Assembly (NCBI RefSeq): GCF_030818655.1
Contig: NZ_JAUTAN010000001.1
Coordinates: forward strand, 1,674,001 to 1,738,000
Reading direction: 5' to 3'
Source of the DNA: Nocardioides zeae
GTDB lineage: Bacteria; Actinomycetota; Actinomycetes; Propionibacteriales; Nocardioidaceae
Length of the DNA stretch: 64,000 nt
Positions 9,501 through 19,760 of this stretch are shown here, piece by piece (positions within the stretch are counted from its first letter, which is position 1; each line of letters begins with the position of its first letter). The notes under the pieces are model-generated. The model saw nothing but the letters and a program-made list of their open reading frames with translations. It was not told the DNA's origin and did not search any database. Both the position numbers and the translations under genes were made by a program.

Positions 9501-9951
9501 CGGTCTCCTCGAGGAGTTGGCCAGGCGCTGCCCCCGTACGGCGCTCGGTGTCCAGGACGTGCTGCAGGATGAGCACGGCGGCCGCCTGATCGACGACCGA
9601 CCGCTGGTTCTTCGCCGTGCGACCGCTCGCGCGGAGCATCGACTCCGCCGACACGGTCGTGAGGCGCTCGTCGACGAGCCGCACGGGCACGTCGCCGAGC
9701 CGGCGGGCCAGCTTGCGGGCGAAGGTGCGCACCTTCGCCGCCGCCGGCCCCTCCGTGCCGGAGAGGGAGCGCGGCAGGCCCACCACGACCTCGACGGCCT
9801 CGTGCTCCTCGCGGAGCTCCGCGATCCGGTCGAGGTCGCCACGACCCCGGCGGACGGTCTCCACCGGCGTCGCGAGGATGCCGGCGGCGTCGCAGCGCGC
9901 GACCCCGATCCGGGCGTCGCCCGGGTCGATGCCGAGCCGCACTCCAGTCAT
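9493..9951 (-). CDS. ruvX: Holliday junction resolvase-like protein RuvX/YqgF
   Basis: 152 residues from ATG 9951. It has the RNase H-like fold motifs: [12 protein letters not shown] at the N-terminus (first catalytic Asp), [25 protein letters not shown] (catalytic Glu) and [11 protein letters not shown] (final Asp). YqgF proteins have been tied to 16S rRNA 5'-end processing in E. coli and to junction resolution in Mycobacterium. It starts 7 nt after the alaS stop, inside the alaS-ruvX-mltG-aroE operon. Confidence 0.94.
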   Translation of the reverse strand: MTGVRLGIDPGDARIGVARCDAAGILATPVETVRRGRGDLDRIAELREEHEAVEVVVGLPRSLSGTEGPAAAKVRTFARKLARRLGDVPVRLVDERLTTVSAESMLRASGRTAKNQRSVVDQAAAVLILQHVLDTERRTGAAPGQLLEETDV

Positions 9952-9958
9952 CGGGGGT

Positions 9959-12655
9959 TCAGGCCCCCACCACGCGGGCGACCTCGGCGCTGACCGCCGC
10001 GAGCGCCGCGTCGACGCCGGCGACGTCCGTGCCACCGCCCTGCGCGACGTCGGCCTTGCCACCGCCCTTGCCGCCGACGAGCGGACCGACGGCCTTGACG
10101 AGCGCACCCGCCGAGAGCCCGGCCGCCTGGCCGGCGTCGTTGACCGCCGCGACGACGGACACCTTGCCGTCGGCCACGCCGAGCACGACGACGACGCCCG
10201 GGTCGGTCGCTGCGAGCCGCGCGCGGACGTCGAGCGCGAGCGTGCGCACGTCGCCGCCGGCAGCGCCGTCGACCCGGTGGGCGACCACGTTGGCCGACCC
10301 GACCCGCGCCGCCGCCGCGGCGACCTCACCGGCCGCGGCGAGGAGCTGGGCCACGCGGGCCCGCTCGATCTCCTTCTCGGCCGAGCGCAGCCGCTCGACG
10401 AGGTCGCTGACGCGACCGACCAGGTCGTCGGGCTTGGTCTTGAGGAGACCGGTCAGCTGCCCGACCACGTCGCGCTCCCGCGCCAGGTAGGCGAAGCCCT
10501 CGACGCCCGTGTAGGCCTCGATCCGGCGGTTGCCCGAGCCGACCGAGGCCTCGCCGGTGACCACGATGGTGCCGATCTGCGACGAGTGGTCGACGTGGGT
10601 GCCACCGCAGAGCTCGCGCGACCAGGGGCCGCCGATCTCCACGACGCGGACCTTGGTCTCGTCGTACGTCTCGCCGAAGAGCGCGACCGCGCCCCAGGCG
10701 CGGGCGTCCTCGAGGGACATGTACTGCCAGCCGACGGGCAGGTCCGCCCGCAGCGCCTGGTTGGAGACCTGCTCGACGTCCCGCACCTGGGCCGGAGTGA
10801 GGCCCTGCGTCCAGCCGAAGTCGAGACGCAGGTAGCCCGGGCGGTTGTAGGAGCCCGACTGGAGCGCGGAGGGGCCGAGCACCTCGCGGAGCGCGGCGTG
10901 CACGACGTGCGTTCCGGAGTGGGCCTGCCGGGCGCCGATGCGCCACTCCGGGTCCACCCGCGCCTGCAGCGCGCGCGAGGAGGCGGCGTCGAGGGCGAAC
11001 TCGCCGTCGACGACGCGCACCTGGTGCACGACGAGGCCCTTGACCGGGCGCTGGACGTCGAGCACCTCGAGGCGCCCGCCGTCGAACTCGATGGTGCCCG
11101 CGTCGGCGGCCTGGCCGCCCGACTCGGCGTAGAACGGCGTGCGGTCCAGGACCAGCTCGCCGACCTCGCCGGTGCCGAGCACCGCGGCGGGGGCTCCCCC
11201 GCTCAGCAGCGCCAGCGGCCGGGACTCGGTCTCGAGCGTCTCGTAGGCCAGCCACTCCGTGGGGCCGTTGGCGTCGAGGATGCCGCGGTACGCCGTGGTG
11301 TCGGCGTGCTGGCCCTTCTTGCGGCGGGCGTCCTCCTTGGACTTCTCCCGGGCCTCGGCCATGAGGCCGCGGAAGCCCTGCTCGTCGACGGCGAGGCCGG
11401 CCTCGGAGGCCATCTCCAGGGTGAGGTCGATCGGGAACCCGTAGGTGTCGTGCAGCGCGAACGCCTTCGCGCCGGACAGCTGCGTGCCGCCCGACTGCTT
11501 CACCTCACCGGCGGCGAGGTCGAAGATCTGCGTGCCGGCCTGCAGCGTCTTGCGGAACGCCTCCTCCTCGGCGAACGCGACGCGGCTGATGCGGTCCCAG
11601 CTGCTGCGCAGCTCCGGGTAGCCCTCGGCCATCTTGTCGCGGCTGACCGGCAGCAGCTCGGGCAGCGCGGGGTCGCCGTAGCCCAGGAGGCGCATCGAGC
11701 GGACGGCGCGGCGCAGCAGGCGGCGCAGCACGTAGCCGCGGCCCTCGTTGCCCGGCGTGACGCCGTCGTTGATGAGCATCATCGACGAGCGCACGTGGTC
11801 CGCGACCACGCGGAAGCGCACGTCGTCGACCGGGTCCGCGCCGTACCGGCGGCCCGTGAGCTCCTGCGCCCGCTCGATGACGGGGAAGACGACGTCGATC
11901 TCGTACATGTTGTCCTTGCCCTGGAGCAGGTAGGCCACCCGCTCCAGGCCGAGGCCCGTGTCGATGTTCTTGTGCGGCAGGGAGCCGGCGATGTCGAAGT
12001 CCGACTTGCTCCGCACGGCCGACAGCTCGTCCTGCATGAAGACGAGGTTCCAGAACTCGAGGTAGCGGTCGCCCGCGTCCCAGTCACGGTCGGCACCGAA
12101 GGCCGGGCCGCGGTCGATGAGGATCTCCGAGCACGGGCCGCCGGGGCCCGGCACGCCCATCGACCAGTAGTTCTCCGACTTGCCGAGGCGCACGATGCGG
12201 TCGTCGGGCAGGCCGGTGATGCGCTTCCACAGCGCCACGGCCTCCGGGTCGTCCTCGTAGACGCTCGGGTAGAGCAGGGACTCGTCGAACCCGAACCCGC
12301 CGTCGGCGATCGACTTGGTGACCAGCTCCCAGGCGAGCGTGATCGCGCCCTCCTTGAAGTAGTCGCCGAAGGAGAAGTTGCCGCACATCTCGAAGAAGGT
12401 GCCGTGGCGGGTCGTCTTGCCGACCTCCTCGATGTCGAGGGTGCGCACGCACTTCTGGATGCTCGTGGCCCGCGGGTAGCCCGGGGTCTCCTGGCCGAGG
12501 AAGTAGGGCTTGAACGGCACCATGCCCGCGTTGACGAACAGCAGGTTGGGGTCGTCGAGCAGCAGCGACGCCGAGGGGACGACGGTGTGCTCGCCCACCG
12601 TGGTGTTCTGGGCGAAGTGGTTCGTGAACCGGCGGCGGATCTCCGCGGTGTCCAT
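9959..12655 (-). CDS. alaS: Alanyl-tRNA synthetase
   Basis: 898 residues, full length. The class II catalytic core begins [17 protein letters not shown] and includes [12 protein letters not shown] and [19 protein letters not shown]. The editing domain carries [13 protein letters not shown] (HxxxH) and the zinc-ligand segment [15 protein letters not shown]. The C-terminal DHHA1/C-Ala domain contains [17 protein letters not shown]. Its ATG at 12655 overlaps the stop of the upstream DUF6167 gene by one base. Confidence 0.98.
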   Translation of the reverse strand: MDTAEIRRRFTNHFAQNTTVGEHTVVPSASLLLDDPNLLFVNAGMVPFKPYFLGQETPGYPRATSIQKCVRTLDIEEVGKTTRHGTFFEMCGNFSFGDYFKEGAITLAWELVTKSIADGGFGFDESLLYPSVYEDDPEAVALWKRITGLPDDRIVRLGKSENYWSMGVPGPGGPCSEILIDRGPAFGADRDWDAGDRYLEFWNLVFMQDELSAVRSKSDFDIAGSLPHKNIDTGLGLERVAYLLQGKDNMYEIDVVFPVIERAQELTGRRYGADPVDDVRFRVVADHVRSSMMLINDGVTPGNEGRGYVLRRLLRRAVRSMRLLGYGDPALPELLPVSRDKMAEGYPELRSSWDRISRVAFAEEEAFRKTLQAGTQIFDLAAGEVKQSGGTQLSGAKAFALHDTYGFPIDLTLEMASEAGLAVDEQGFRGLMAEAREKSKEDARRKKGQHADTTAYRGILDANGPTEWLAYETLETESRPLALLSGGAPAAVLGTGEVGELVLDRTPFYAESGGQAADAGTIEFDGGRLEVLDVQRPVKGLVVHQVRVVDGEFALDAASSRALQARVDPEWRIGARQAHSGTHVVHAALREVLGPSALQSGSYNRPGYLRLDFGWTQGLTPAQVRDVEQVSNQALRADLPVGWQYMSLEDARAWGAVALFGETYDETKVRVVEIGGPWSRELCGGTHVDHSSQIGTIVVTGEASVGSGNRRIEAYTGVEGFAYLARERDVVGQLTGLLKTKPDDLVGRVSDLVERLRSAEKEIERARVAQLLAAAGEVAAAAARVGSANVVAHRVDGAAGGDVRTLALDVRARLAATDPGVVVVLGVADGKVSVVAAVNDAGQAAGLSAGALVKAVGPLVGGKGGGKADVAQGGGTDVAGVDAALAAVSAEVARVVGA

Positions 12656-13017
12656 CAGCTCGTGCCTTCCTCGGTGGCGCGGTCGCCCGCACCGGGGCTT
12701 CGGGGGTGGGAATGCCGATCGGGGTGCTCAGGAGCGGCGATCGTGCCAGGCACCCCGGCGCCGGTGGCACGCGGGGTGGCTCCCGCGGCCAGCTCGGGCA
12801 CGCCGTGGGGCACGAGACCGAGACGGTCGCGGAGCTCGGCGTCCCGCTCCGCCGCGCCCGCGGTGAACTCCTCCGCCATGAGGCGCGCACCGAGGCGCAG
12901 GCCCGCCAGTCGGTCACGGGCGCCGTCCGGGGTCAGGGCCTCGGCGAGCCGGCGGGCGCGCACGACGGCGTAGACGCCGACGCCCGTGCCGGCGGCGAAC
13001 CACACCGCCCGGTTCAC
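12655..13017 (-). CDS. DUF6167 family small membrane-anchored protein
   Basis: 120 residues from GTG 13017, overlapping the previous gene's stop by 4 nt. One N-terminal hydrophobic helix (AVWFAAGTGVGVYAVV) precedes an arginine-rich stretch (RARRLAEAL) and a soluble tail with low-complexity Pro/His. This matches the DUF6167 family found immediately upstream of alaS in many actinobacteria. Function is unknown. Confidence 0.8.
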   Translation of the reverse strand: MNRAVWFAAGTGVGVYAVVRARRLAEALTPDGARDRLAGLRLGARLMAEEFTAGAAERDAELRDRLGLVPHGVPELAAGATPRATGAGVPGTIAAPEHPDRHSHPRSPGAGDRATEEGTS

Positions 13018-13667
13018 GCGACGCCCTTCTCGAGGCCCTCGCCGACACCCTGCGCCTCGCGGCGCTGGCGGGCGTGCAGCTCCCGGCGGGCCTGGCGCAC
13101 CTCGGCGCGGCGCTCCTTGCGCGAGCGCTTGACCTCGCGGCGCATCTCGAAGCGGATGCGGTGGCGCGTCTCGGGGGCGAGCGCGCGGCGCGCGCCGTGC
13201 GCGACGGCGCCGACCCGCACCAGGGTCTCGCGGAGCAGGAGGTCGGCGAAGAGCTTGCCGTCGACGCGGCCCGCGACCTCGACCGTACGGCGCGGCCCGC
13301 CCGCCGTCGGACCCTCGCCGTGGGTCCCCACGGCCTCGGGCACGTCGCCACCGAGGCGCGTGATGACGTAGCTCGGCGGCGCCGGGGCGTGCCGAGCGCG
13401 GGCCTCGCGGGCGGCGTCGCGCGGCAGGACGGCACCCGCCTCCTCGTGCCCCGTGGCGGGATCCGGTTCCGTCCCGGCCGTCACCGCGCGGCGCACGGCA
13501 TCGATCTCGGAGCGCAGCGCGGCGGCCTCCGCGTGGGCCCGGTCGAGCGCGGCGGCGGTGCGCCGCTGCCGGCGCAGGGCCAGCAGGCCGACGACGAGCG
13601 CGACGGCGACGAGCGCTGCGAGCACGACGCCCAGCAGCACGACGGGCGTCGTCAGTTCGTCGCTCAT
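13014..13667 (-). CDS. Membrane-anchored hypothetical protein with basic C-terminus
   Basis: 217 residues from ATG 13667. One N-terminal membrane helix (TTPVVLLGVVLAALVAVALVV) is followed by a predicted coiled coil (AALDRAHAEAAALRSEIDA), a variable linker, and a very basic helical C-terminus rich in Arg/Lys/Glu (REVKRSRKERRAEVRQARRE). A TAGGGT -10 hexamer ends 8 nt before the ATG, so it may be transcribed leaderless as the first gene of the alaS operon. The layout resembles DUF948-type genes seen in the same position upstream of alaS elsewhere. No function is recognised. Confidence 0.75.
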   Translation of the reverse strand: MSDELTTPVVLLGVVLAALVAVALVVGLLALRRQRRTAAALDRAHAEAAALRSEIDAVRRAVTAGTEPDPATGHEEAGAVLPRDAAREARARHAPAPPSYVITRLGGDVPEAVGTHGEGPTAGGPRRTVEVAGRVDGKLFADLLLRETLVRVGAVAHGARRALAPETRHRIRFEMRREVKRSRKERRAEVRQARRELHARQRREAQGVGEGLEKGVA

Positions 13668-13675
13668 GGGCCCCG

Positions 13676-13681
13676 ACCCTA
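13676..13681 (-). promoter_or_regulatory. TAGGGT -10 box, likely leaderless promoter for the alaS operon
   Basis: On the minus strand TAGGGT (13681 to 13676) is followed by 8 nt and then the ATG at 13667. The spacing places the transcription start at or next to the start codon. The box lies just before the rarA stop. Confidence 0.5.
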
Positions 13682-15049
13682 TCGCGGCTCGCCGCGCACG
13701 ATCCGGCGGATGCGGGCCCACCGCTCCCCCACCCCGGCCTCGGCGCCGTTGGCCGTCGGCACGTAGTAGGTGCGGTCGGCGACCACGTCGGGGGCGTAGA
13801 CCTGCGTGGCGATGCCGTAGGGCGCGTCGTGGGCGTAGACGTAGGTCTCGCCGTGCCCGATCTTCGCGGCCCCCGCGTAGTGCGCGTCGCGCAGGTGGGG
13901 CGGGACCGTGCCGATCTTCCCGGCGCGCACGTCGGCCTGGGCGGCGTTCATCGCGGCGTACACGGCGTTGGACTTGGGGGCGACCGCCAGCGCCACCGTG
14001 GCCTGGGCGAGGTTGAGCCGCGCCTCGGGCATGCCGATCAGCTGGACCGCCTGGGCCGCGGCGACCGCCGTCGTGAGCGCCGTCGGGTCGGCGAGGCCGA
14101 TGTCCTCGCTCGCGAGGATGACGAGGCGGCGGGCGATGAAGCGCGGGTCCTCCCCGGCCTCGACCATGCGGGCGAGGTAGTGCAGGGCGGCGTCGGCGTC
14201 GGAGCCGCGCACCGACTTGATGAAGGCGCTGATGACGTCGTAGTGCTGGTCGCCCTGCCGGTCGTAGCGCACGGCGGCCTGGTCCACGGCGGTCTCCGTC
14301 GTCGACAGGTCGATGACCGTGGCCTCACGGGCCAGCGCCGCGCCGGCCGCCGCCTCGAGGTAGGTCAGCGAGCGCCGGGCGTCGCCCCCCGCCATGCGCA
14401 CGAGGTGGGCCCGGGCGTCGTCGTCGATGGTGAGCGCGCCGCCGAGCCCGCGCTCGTCGGTCAGCGCGCGGTCGATCACGCCGGCGACGTCGGCGTCGGT
14501 CAGGGACTCGAGCCGCAGCAGCAGCGACCGCGACAGGAGGGGCGAGATCACCGAGAAGTAGGGGTTCTCGGTCGTGGCGGCCACGAGCGTCACCCAGCGG
14601 TTCTCCACCCCGGGCAGCAGCGCGTCCTGCTGGGCCTTGGAGAACCGGTGGACCTCGTCGACGAAGAGGACCGTCTCGGTGCCCGTGCGCACGAGGTCGG
14701 AGCGCGCGGCCTCGATCGCCGCCCGCACCTCCTTGACGCCCGCCGAGACCGCCGACACCTCGACGAAGCGGCGCTGCGTCTGCTGCGACACGATCGAGGC
14801 GATGGTGGTCTTGCCCGTGCCGGGCGGTCCCCACAGCAGGAGGCTGAGGGACTTGTCGCCCTCGATGAGCTGGCGCAGGGGCGAACCGGGGGCGCGGAGC
14901 TGGTCCTGGCCGGCCAGCTCGTCGAGCGTGCGCGGCCGCATCCGCACCGCCAGGGGCGCGGCCGCGTGCTGGGCGGCGCTGAGCGACCCACCACCGCGTG
15001 CGGCCGGCGCGCTGCCGCCGCCCGGGAGGTCGAAGAGACCGTCGCTCAC
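13679..15049 (-). CDS. rarA: Replication-associated recombination protein A (RarA/MgsA)
   Basis: 456 residues from GTG 15049 (GTGA overlap with the DUF3159 stop). AAA+ ATPase of the RarA/Mgs1/WRNIP1 family: box [17 protein letters not shown], Walker [14 protein letters not shown], Walker [20 protein letters not shown], sensor 1 [13 protein letters not shown], and the C-terminal tetramerisation region starting [15 protein letters not shown]. It acts at stalled replication forks together with SSB. Downstream members of the operon are the membrane proteins before alaS. Confidence 0.95.
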   Translation of the reverse strand: MSDGLFDLPGGGSAPAARGGGSLSAAQHAAAPLAVRMRPRTLDELAGQDQLRAPGSPLRQLIEGDKSLSLLLWGPPGTGKTTIASIVSQQTQRRFVEVSAVSAGVKEVRAAIEAARSDLVRTGTETVLFVDEVHRFSKAQQDALLPGVENRWVTLVAATTENPYFSVISPLLSRSLLLRLESLTDADVAGVIDRALTDERGLGGALTIDDDARAHLVRMAGGDARRSLTYLEAAAGAALAREATVIDLSTTETAVDQAAVRYDRQGDQHYDVISAFIKSVRGSDADAALHYLARMVEAGEDPRFIARRLVILASEDIGLADPTALTTAVAAAQAVQLIGMPEARLNLAQATVALAVAPKSNAVYAAMNAAQADVRAGKIGTVPPHLRDAHYAGAAKIGHGETYVYAHDAPYGIATQVYAPDVVADRTYYVPTANGAEAGVGERWARIRRIVRGEPR

Positions 15050-15771
15050 GTCGCGGTCGGGGTGCTCGGGGTGCCCTCGTCGGCGGCCAGCGGCGTGCGG
15101 TCGCGGGACAGGAGCCAGATCATGGCGGCGAAGGACGCGATCCGCAGCGGCCAGCCGAGACCGAGCCGCAGGGCGGCGAGCAGCGCCACCGCCGTGCCCG
15201 CGCCGATGGCCCCCGAGTGCCCGGCGACCCAGACCGGTCCCTGGAGCAGCACGCCGATCGCGCCGGGCAGCACCAGCAGCCAGGTCAGGCGGGTGCACAG
15301 GCGCACCACCTGGTCGTTGGCGCGCCACGCCGTGAGGTCCCCCGTGACCGTGCCGATGAGGAAGCCCATGAGGGGCCAGCGCACGAGGCAGCTCACGCCC
15401 ACGACGACCGTGTAGCCCGCGCTGTAGAGGATGCCGGGCAGGAAGTAGGCCAGGGCCTGGTCGTCCTCCGAGCCGCCCGAGCGGGCCGACAGGTGCACGA
15501 AGAGCCAGCCCACGCCGATGCCGACGAGGGCGTTGACGACGTACTGCACCGTCGACCGCTGCACGAGACGGACCAGCAGCAGCACGACGGTGGCGGCGAC
15601 GCTGACCACGAGCCCGAGCTGCAGGTCGCGCGTGGAGAGCCACAGGATCGTGAAGAGGAGCGTCGGCACCGCCGCCTCCGCGAACCCGCGCACCCCGCCG
15701 AAGGCGTCGGAGAGCTGCTTGCGGACCAGCGCCTCGACCGTGTCGACGCTCACCGGCTGCGCGGAGGACAT
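15046..15771 (-). CDS. DUF3159 family integral membrane protein
   Basis: 241 residues from ATG 15771. A short cytoplasmic start ([21 protein letters not shown]) is followed by about five or six membrane helices; this pattern matches DUF3159. Signature-like residues are FGGVRG and [14 protein letters not shown]. It overlaps rarA by 4 nt and the upstream OB-fold gene by one base. The DUF3159/OB-fold/DUF3710/dut set is a conserved actinobacterial neighbourhood; function is unknown. Confidence 0.85.
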   Translation of the reverse strand: MSSAQPVSVDTVEALVRKQLSDAFGGVRGFAEAAVPTLLFTILWLSTRDLQLGLVVSVAATVVLLLVRLVQRSTVQYVVNALVGIGVGWLFVHLSARSGGSEDDQALAYFLPGILYSAGYTVVVGVSCLVRWPLMGFLIGTVTGDLTAWRANDQVVRLCTRLTWLLVLPGAIGVLLQGPVWVAGHSGAIGAGTAVALLAALRLGLGWPLRIASFAAMIWLLSRDRTPLAADEGTPSTPTAT

Positions 15772-16148
15772 CAGGGCCTCAGCTCGTAGCGCGGGTTGAA
15801 CATGACGCGCACGCCGTCCTGGACCCCGGCGCGCCCGGACACGGAGATGCTCCGCCCGGCGGCGATGCCGCGGATGGACCGGCGACCCAGCCAGATGAGC
15901 GTCAGCACACCGGTGCCGTCGCTGAGCTCCGCCTGGAGGGCGGGCGCGCCACCGCGCGGCGCGAGCGTGACGGCGCGCAGCGTGCCGAACAGCTCGACGG
16001 GCTCCCGGTCGGGCGCCTCGGCGATGGTGACGCGCCCGATCGCGCCGTGGTCGCGCCGCAGGTCGGAGATGTGCTGGTCCACCAGCTGCCCGTCGCGCCC
16101 GCGACCCCGGAAGAGCGAGCGCCGACGCTCGCCGTGCCCCGTGCTCAT
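15771..16148 (-). CDS. OB-fold nucleic-acid-binding domain protein
   Basis: 125 residues from ATG 16148. The core ([14 protein letters not shown] ... [20 protein letters not shown]) is a tRNA-anti-type OB fold as in RecG and aspartyl-tRNA synthetase anticodon-binding domains, with no attached catalytic domain. It probably binds single-stranded nucleic acid. It is the first gene of a tightly overlapping run into DUF3159 and rarA. Confidence 0.85.
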   Translation of the reverse strand: MSTGHGERRRSLFRGRGRDGQLVDQHISDLRRDHGAIGRVTIAEAPDREPVELFGTLRAVTLAPRGGAPALQAELSDGTGVLTLIWLGRRSIRGIAAGRSISVSGRAGVQDGVRVMFNPRYELRP

Positions 16149-16178
16149 CGCGTGTCCGATGCGGTGGTCATCCGGGGG

Positions 16179-16841
16179 TCACTGCACCCGGCGGGCGGTC
16201 TCGGGCACCGTGATGGGGAGCGCGTCCCCCACGGCCATGGCCGCGTCGCCGCGGCGTACGACGACCTGCTCGAGCACCGCGGCCCACGCGGCGCCCGCGG
16301 CCTCGTCCACGACGGGCGTGCCGAGGAACGTCGCCCGCAGCAGCCACCGGGGACCGTTGATGCCGACGACCCGCGAGTGCTGCACCGCGGTGGTGCCGTC
16401 CGGCTTCTTGACGGTGGTCTGGACGCGCAGCTCGGTGCCGAACGGGCCCTCCTGCTCCTCGGCGGTGCCGCCGCGACGCGTCGTCTCCGCCGCGATCCGG
16501 GGCCGGGTCTCGCCCCAGAGGTCGCCGTTGCGGGGCGCCGCGAAGGCACGCAGCTCGATCGCGCCCTCGGGGCTCGCGATGAGCACGGCCTGCACGCGGT
16601 TCGTCTTCTGGTCCACCTGGAGCCGCACGTCCCGGCCCTCGCCGGGGGTGATGAGGAGGGAGCCGAGGTCGACCCGCTCGACGCCGTCCTCCAGGTCGAC
16701 GTCCTTGACGTCGAACGGACCGGTCGTCACCTGCTCGACGCGCTCGGGGTCACCGAACGACGGCGTCAGCGCGGTGGGCCCGGCCACTCCCTGGTCGGCG
16801 CTCGCCGGGCCGCCCGCAGGACGCTTGCGACGGAACTTCAA
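16179..16841 (-). CDS. DUF3710 family protein, TTG start
   Basis: 220 residues. The start is a TTG at 16841 that overlaps the dut stop (TTGA), with GAGGAG 8 nt upstream inside the dut coding end; no ATG or GTG is available at the conserved N-terminus MKFRRKRP. The body ([60 protein letters not shown]) matches DUF3710. Function is unknown; the family is almost always next to dut in actinobacteria. Confidence 0.9.
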   Translation of the reverse strand: MKFRRKRPAGGPASADQGVAGPTALTPSFGDPERVEQVTTGPFDVKDVDLEDGVERVDLGSLLITPGEGRDVRLQVDQKTNRVQAVLIASPEGAIELRAFAAPRNGDLWGETRPRIAAETTRRGGTAEEQEGPFGTELRVQTTVKKPDGTTAVQHSRVVGINGPRWLLRATFLGTPVVDEAAGAAWAAVLEQVVVRRGDAAMAVGDALPITVPETARRVQ

Positions 16842-17344
16842 CTCAACTTCTCCTCTTCCGGCCGGTCGGCCCCGGGGGCCCCGGCGAATCCACCCGTAGA
16901 ACCGTAGCCCCCGACGCCCCGCACGGACGGCGCCAGGTCGTCGACGGCGACGAACCGCGCCCGCTCGACGCGCTGCACCACGAGCTGCGCGATCCGGTCG
17001 CCGCGCTGCAGCCGCACCGGGGTCGCCGGATCGAGGTTCACCAGGAGCACCTTGATCTCGCCACGGTAGCCCGCATCGACCGTCCCCGGCGTGTTGACGA
17101 TGGAGAGCCCGTGCCGGTGGGCGAGGCCGGAGCGCGGGTGGACGAGCGCGACGTACCCCTCCGGCAGGGCGATCGCCACCCCCGTGGGCACGAGGCGCCG
17201 CTCGCCGGGGGCGAGCTCGACGTCCTCCGTGGTGCGGAGGTCGGCGCCGGCGTCACCGGGGTGCGCGTAGGCGGGCGGCTCCAGGCCGCGGTCGAGGAGG
17301 TGGATCTCGACGTCGACGGTGGACGGGACGGGTGGGGTGGTCAC
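16838..17344 (-). CDS. dut: dUTP diphosphatase (trimeric dUTPase)
   Basis: 168 residues from GTG 17344. All five dUTPase motifs are visible: [57 protein letters not shown] and the glycine-rich [11 protein letters not shown] arm. It hydrolyses dUTP to dUMP, keeping uracil out of DNA and feeding dTMP synthesis. A ~20-residue acidic tail follows motif V. It is the first gene of the long minus-strand block and is divergent from the DUF3093 gene, with 56 bp between starts. Confidence 0.96.
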   Translation of the reverse strand: MTTPPVPSTVDVEIHLLDRGLEPPAYAHPGDAGADLRTTEDVELAPGERRLVPTGVAIALPEGYVALVHPRSGLAHRHGLSIVNTPGTVDAGYRGEIKVLLVNLDPATPVRLQRGDRIAQLVVQRVERARFVAVDDLAPSVRGVGGYGSTGGFAGAPGADRPEEEKLS

Positions 17345-17400
17345 GTCGGCGCAATCTACGCGGCCCGCGGGGCCCCGGTGGGGCGGTGGCCGCGCACGTC

Positions 17401-17886
17401 GTGCCGGATGGGAAACTCGTCCGCGTGTACGCCGAACGTCTCACCGTCCCCCTGCGGTGGTGGGTCCAGGGCACGATGCTGGTCGCGACGTTCTGGCTGG
17501 CGGCGATCGTCGCCTTCCCCGCCCACCTCTGGTGGGTCCCCACCCTCGTGACCGCCGTGGTGCTGGGGCTCCTGGGTCTCGCCCTCACCTCGTACGGCCG
17601 GGTGCAGGTCGCCGTGACCGAGCGGCGCACGCTGGTGGCCGGCCCGGCGGAGGTGGGGCTGGAGCACGTCGGCGACGTCGTGGCCCTCGACGCGGAGCAG
17701 ACCCGTCTCGTCGCGGGCCGCGACGCGGACGCCCGCGCGTTCCTGCTGCTGCGGCCCTACCTGCGCCGCAGCGTGAAGGTGACCATCACCGACCCGGCCG
17801 ACCCCACGCCGTACTGGCTCGTGAGCTGCCGGCGCCCCGAGAAGGTCGCCGCGGCCCTCGCCGCCGCGCTGGGGCCACGACCCTAA
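17401..17886 (+). CDS. DUF3093 family membrane protein
   Basis: About 161 residues from GTG 17401 (alternatives: GTG 17386 and 17425, all in frame; no clear Shine-Dalgarno site decides). The conserved start region [20 protein letters not shown] is followed by two membrane helices and a soluble C-terminus with [22 protein letters not shown], which is the DUF3093 signature. It is divergent from dut, an arrangement widespread in actinobacteria. Function is unknown. Confidence 0.85.
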   Translation: MPDGKLVRVYAERLTVPLRWWVQGTMLVATFWLAAIVAFPAHLWWVPTLVTAVVLGLLGLALTSYGRVQVAVTERRTLVAGPAEVGLEHVGDVVALDAEQTRLVAGRDADARAFLLLRPYLRRSVKVTITDPADPTPYWLVSCRRPEKVAAALAAALGPRP

Positions 17887-17957
17887 GGTTGACCGCACGC
17901 CCGGAGACCACGGGCCCGGAGGACCACCGGACGAACCACCGCCCGAGGAGGCGCACG

Positions 17958-18290
17958 ATGTCCAAGAAGAAGAAGGCCAAGAACCCGAAGGTCTTCTCCG
18001 CCGGCACCGCACTGGCCACGATCGCGGCGGGCATGGCGGCGAAGACCGCGCTCACCACGGCGTGGCGGGCCTCGACGGGCAAGAACCCGCCCGCCAACCC
18101 CGCCGACCCCGACGTGGAGCTGTGGGAGGCGGTGGCCTGGGCCGTCGCGTCCGGCACCGTGATGGCGCTCGCCCGCATGCTGGCGGCGCGCAAGACGGCG
18201 GAGTACTACGCGCGCTCGACCGGCCACCTGCCGCCCGAGCTGCAGAAGGACGGCCAGGACGCGAGCAAGGCGTCCGCCCCCGCCCACTGA
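17958..18290 (+). CDS. DUF4235 family protein
   Basis: 110 residues from ATG 17958 with AGGAGG 7 nt upstream. It has a basic N-terminus (MSKKKKAKNPKVFSAGT), two weakly hydrophobic helices with small residues (ALATIAAGMAAKTALTTAW and AVAWAVASGTVMALARMLAAR) and a hydrophilic tail, as in DUF4235. A TAAGGT box at 17884-17889 may be its -10. A strong hairpin follows. Confidence 0.85.
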   Translation: MSKKKKAKNPKVFSAGTALATIAAGMAAKTALTTAWRASTGKNPPANPADPDVELWEAVAWAVASGTVMALARMLAARKTAEYYARSTGHLPPELQKDGQDASKASAPAH

Positions 18291-18324
18291 GGGTCAGCCC
18301 CGGGACCCGGGGCCCGCGAACGAC

Positions 18325-18360
18325 ACAGGCGCCGGTCACCCGCGGGTGATCGGCGCCTGT
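18325..18360. terminator. Bidirectional terminator hairpin
   Basis: A 17-bp stem (ACAGGCGCCGGTCACCC with GGGTGATCGGCGCCTGT, one G-U pair) closes on a 2-nt loop. It lies between the convergent DUF4235 (+) and DUF4193 (-) genes and could terminate both. Confidence 0.8.
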
Positions 18361-18414
18361 CGTGTCCGCCGCCCGGTCCCGGGCGGCGGTGCTCCTGCTG
18401 TGCTGCTCCTGCGC

Positions 18415-18705
18415 TCAGACGCAGTCGCGGCAGATGAGCCGCGTCGAGTCGGCGAGCTGGCTGCGGTGGTGCACCAGGAAGCAGCTCATGCAGGTGAACT
18501 CGTCCTCCTGGCGCGGCTTCACCTCCACCGCGAGCTCCTCGTGCGAGAGGTCGGCACCGGGGAGCTCGAACGACTCCGCGGCCTCCGTCTCGTCCTCGTC
18601 GACCTTGCCCGAGTTCTTGTCGTGCCGACGCGCCTTGAGCTCCTCGATGCTCTCCTCGCTCTGGTCCTCTTCGTTCTTGCGAGGTGCGTCGTAGTCGGTT
18701 GCCAT
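18415..18705 (-). CDS. DUF4193 family zinc-ribbon-like protein
   Basis: 96 residues from ATG 18705. Starts MATDYDAPRKNEEDQSEESI, has an acidic middle, and ends with two cysteine pairs, CMSCFLVHHRSQLA and LICRDC, a likely zinc ribbon. This is the DUF4193 family, widespread and highly conserved in actinobacteria and usually near sepH/hrdB/dut. Function is not established; the zinc ribbon suggests nucleic-acid or RNA polymerase contact, but that is inference. Confidence 0.9.
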   Translation of the reverse strand: MATDYDAPRKNEEDQSEESIEELKARRHDKNSGKVDEDETEAAESFELPGADLSHEELAVEVKPRQEDEFTCMSCFLVHHRSQLADSTRLICRDCV

Positions 18706-18848
18706 CAGTCCCCATCCCCGGAAAAGTCGCTGCGTGCGGTGTTGCGGGCCCGTGCCGGGCGCGCCAGATTGTGCACCATCGCTCCCGGCCGCCGAACACC
18801 GGTGCCCCATCCAGGGGCACCGGCGCGACAACAGCGCGGGACGACGGG

Positions 18849-19760
18849 CTATTCCGTCGGCGGGACCGGCTGGTCGACCGGCTGGTCGGCCGCCCGCTCG
18901 GTACCCGGTTCGGCCGCCGTGAACCCGGCCCCGACGACGGCGGCGTGGATCTCGTCGTACCCCCGCGCGGGGGCGCACAGCAGCAGCGAACGACCGCCGA
19001 CGCCCGGCAGCAGCTCCCAGCGGGCACCGGCCTCGCTGGCGACGAGCACACCGGCGGCGTGGTCCCACAGCCGCGTGCCCTCCTCCAGGTAGGCGTCGGC
19101 CTGGCCCGCGGCGACGGAGCAGAGGTCCAGCGCCGCCGACCCCATGCGACGGATGTCGCGCACCTGCGGCAGCAGCCCGACGAGGGCCTCCGCCTGCTGG
19201 CGGCGCTGCTCCGCGTCGTACGAGAAGCCGGTGAGCACGAGCCGCTGCGCGAGCGGGACCGTGCGGCGCACCTCCAGCGGGACGCCGCCGCGACGGGCCC
19301 CGCCGCCCTCGACCGCCTCGAAGAGCTCGCCCGTCGCCACGTTCACGACGACGCCGGCCACGGTGCGCCACCCGTCACCGAGCGGGCTGTCCTCGTCGGG
19401 GACCTGCGCGGCGAGCGACACCGCGTACTGCGGGATGCCGTAGAGGAAGTTGACCGTGCCGTCGATGGGGTCGACCACCCAGCGCACGCCGCTCGTGCCC
19501 GTGCGGGGGTCGTCCTCCTCCCCCACGACGCCGTCGTCCGGTCGCAGGCGTCCGAGCAGGTCGCGCACGAGCGCCTCGCTGGCGCCGTCGGTGGCGGTGA
19601 CGATGTCGATGGAGCTCGTCTTGGTGGAGGTCACCTCGACGCCCACCGCCCGTTCGCGCCGCACGAGCCCGGCCGCCTGCAGGGCGACGCCGGACGCCAG
19701 GTCGCGCAGGTCGGCGAAGGAGGTGCCGTCGGGCGCCACGCCGGGACGCGGGGCGCTCAC
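18849..19760 (-). CDS. Inositol monophosphatase family protein
   Basis: 303 residues from GTG 19760, overlapping the hemH stop by 4 nt. Metal-binding motifs of the IMPase superfamily are intact: [21 protein letters not shown] and [15 protein letters not shown]. It hydrolyses a phosphomonoester, plausibly myo-inositol-1-phosphate for phosphatidylinositol or mycothiol synthesis; histidinol-phosphate phosphatase activity cannot be excluded. A C-terminal ~25-residue extension is rich in Glu/Pro/Asp. Coupled translation with hemH is a conserved actinobacterial pairing. Confidence 0.93.
   Translation of the reverse strand: MSAPRPGVAPDGTSFADLRDLASGVALQAAGLVRRERAVGVEVTSTKTSSIDIVTATDGASEALVRDLLGRLRPDDGVVGEEDDPRTGTSGVRWVVDPIDGTVNFLYGIPQYAVSLAAQVPDEDSPLGDGWRTVAGVVVNVATGELFEAVEGGGARRGGVPLEVRRTVPLAQRLVLTGFSYDAEQRRQQAEALVGLLPQVRDIRRMGSAALDLCSVAAGQADAYLEEGTRLWDHAAGVLVASEAGARWELLPGVGGRSLLLCAPARGYDEIHAAVVGAGFTAAEPGTERAADQPVDQPVPPTE

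Noticed and set aside
9617..12973. Plus-strand open frame of over 1100 codons opposite alaS and ruvX
   Set aside because: It is the antisense shadow of alaS with no family motif, no start signal and compositionally biased translation.
18896..18910. GGTACC-containing sequence resembling a SigB -10 inside the IMPase gene
   Set aside because: It lies within coding sequence near the gene's 3' end with no downstream start on that strand.
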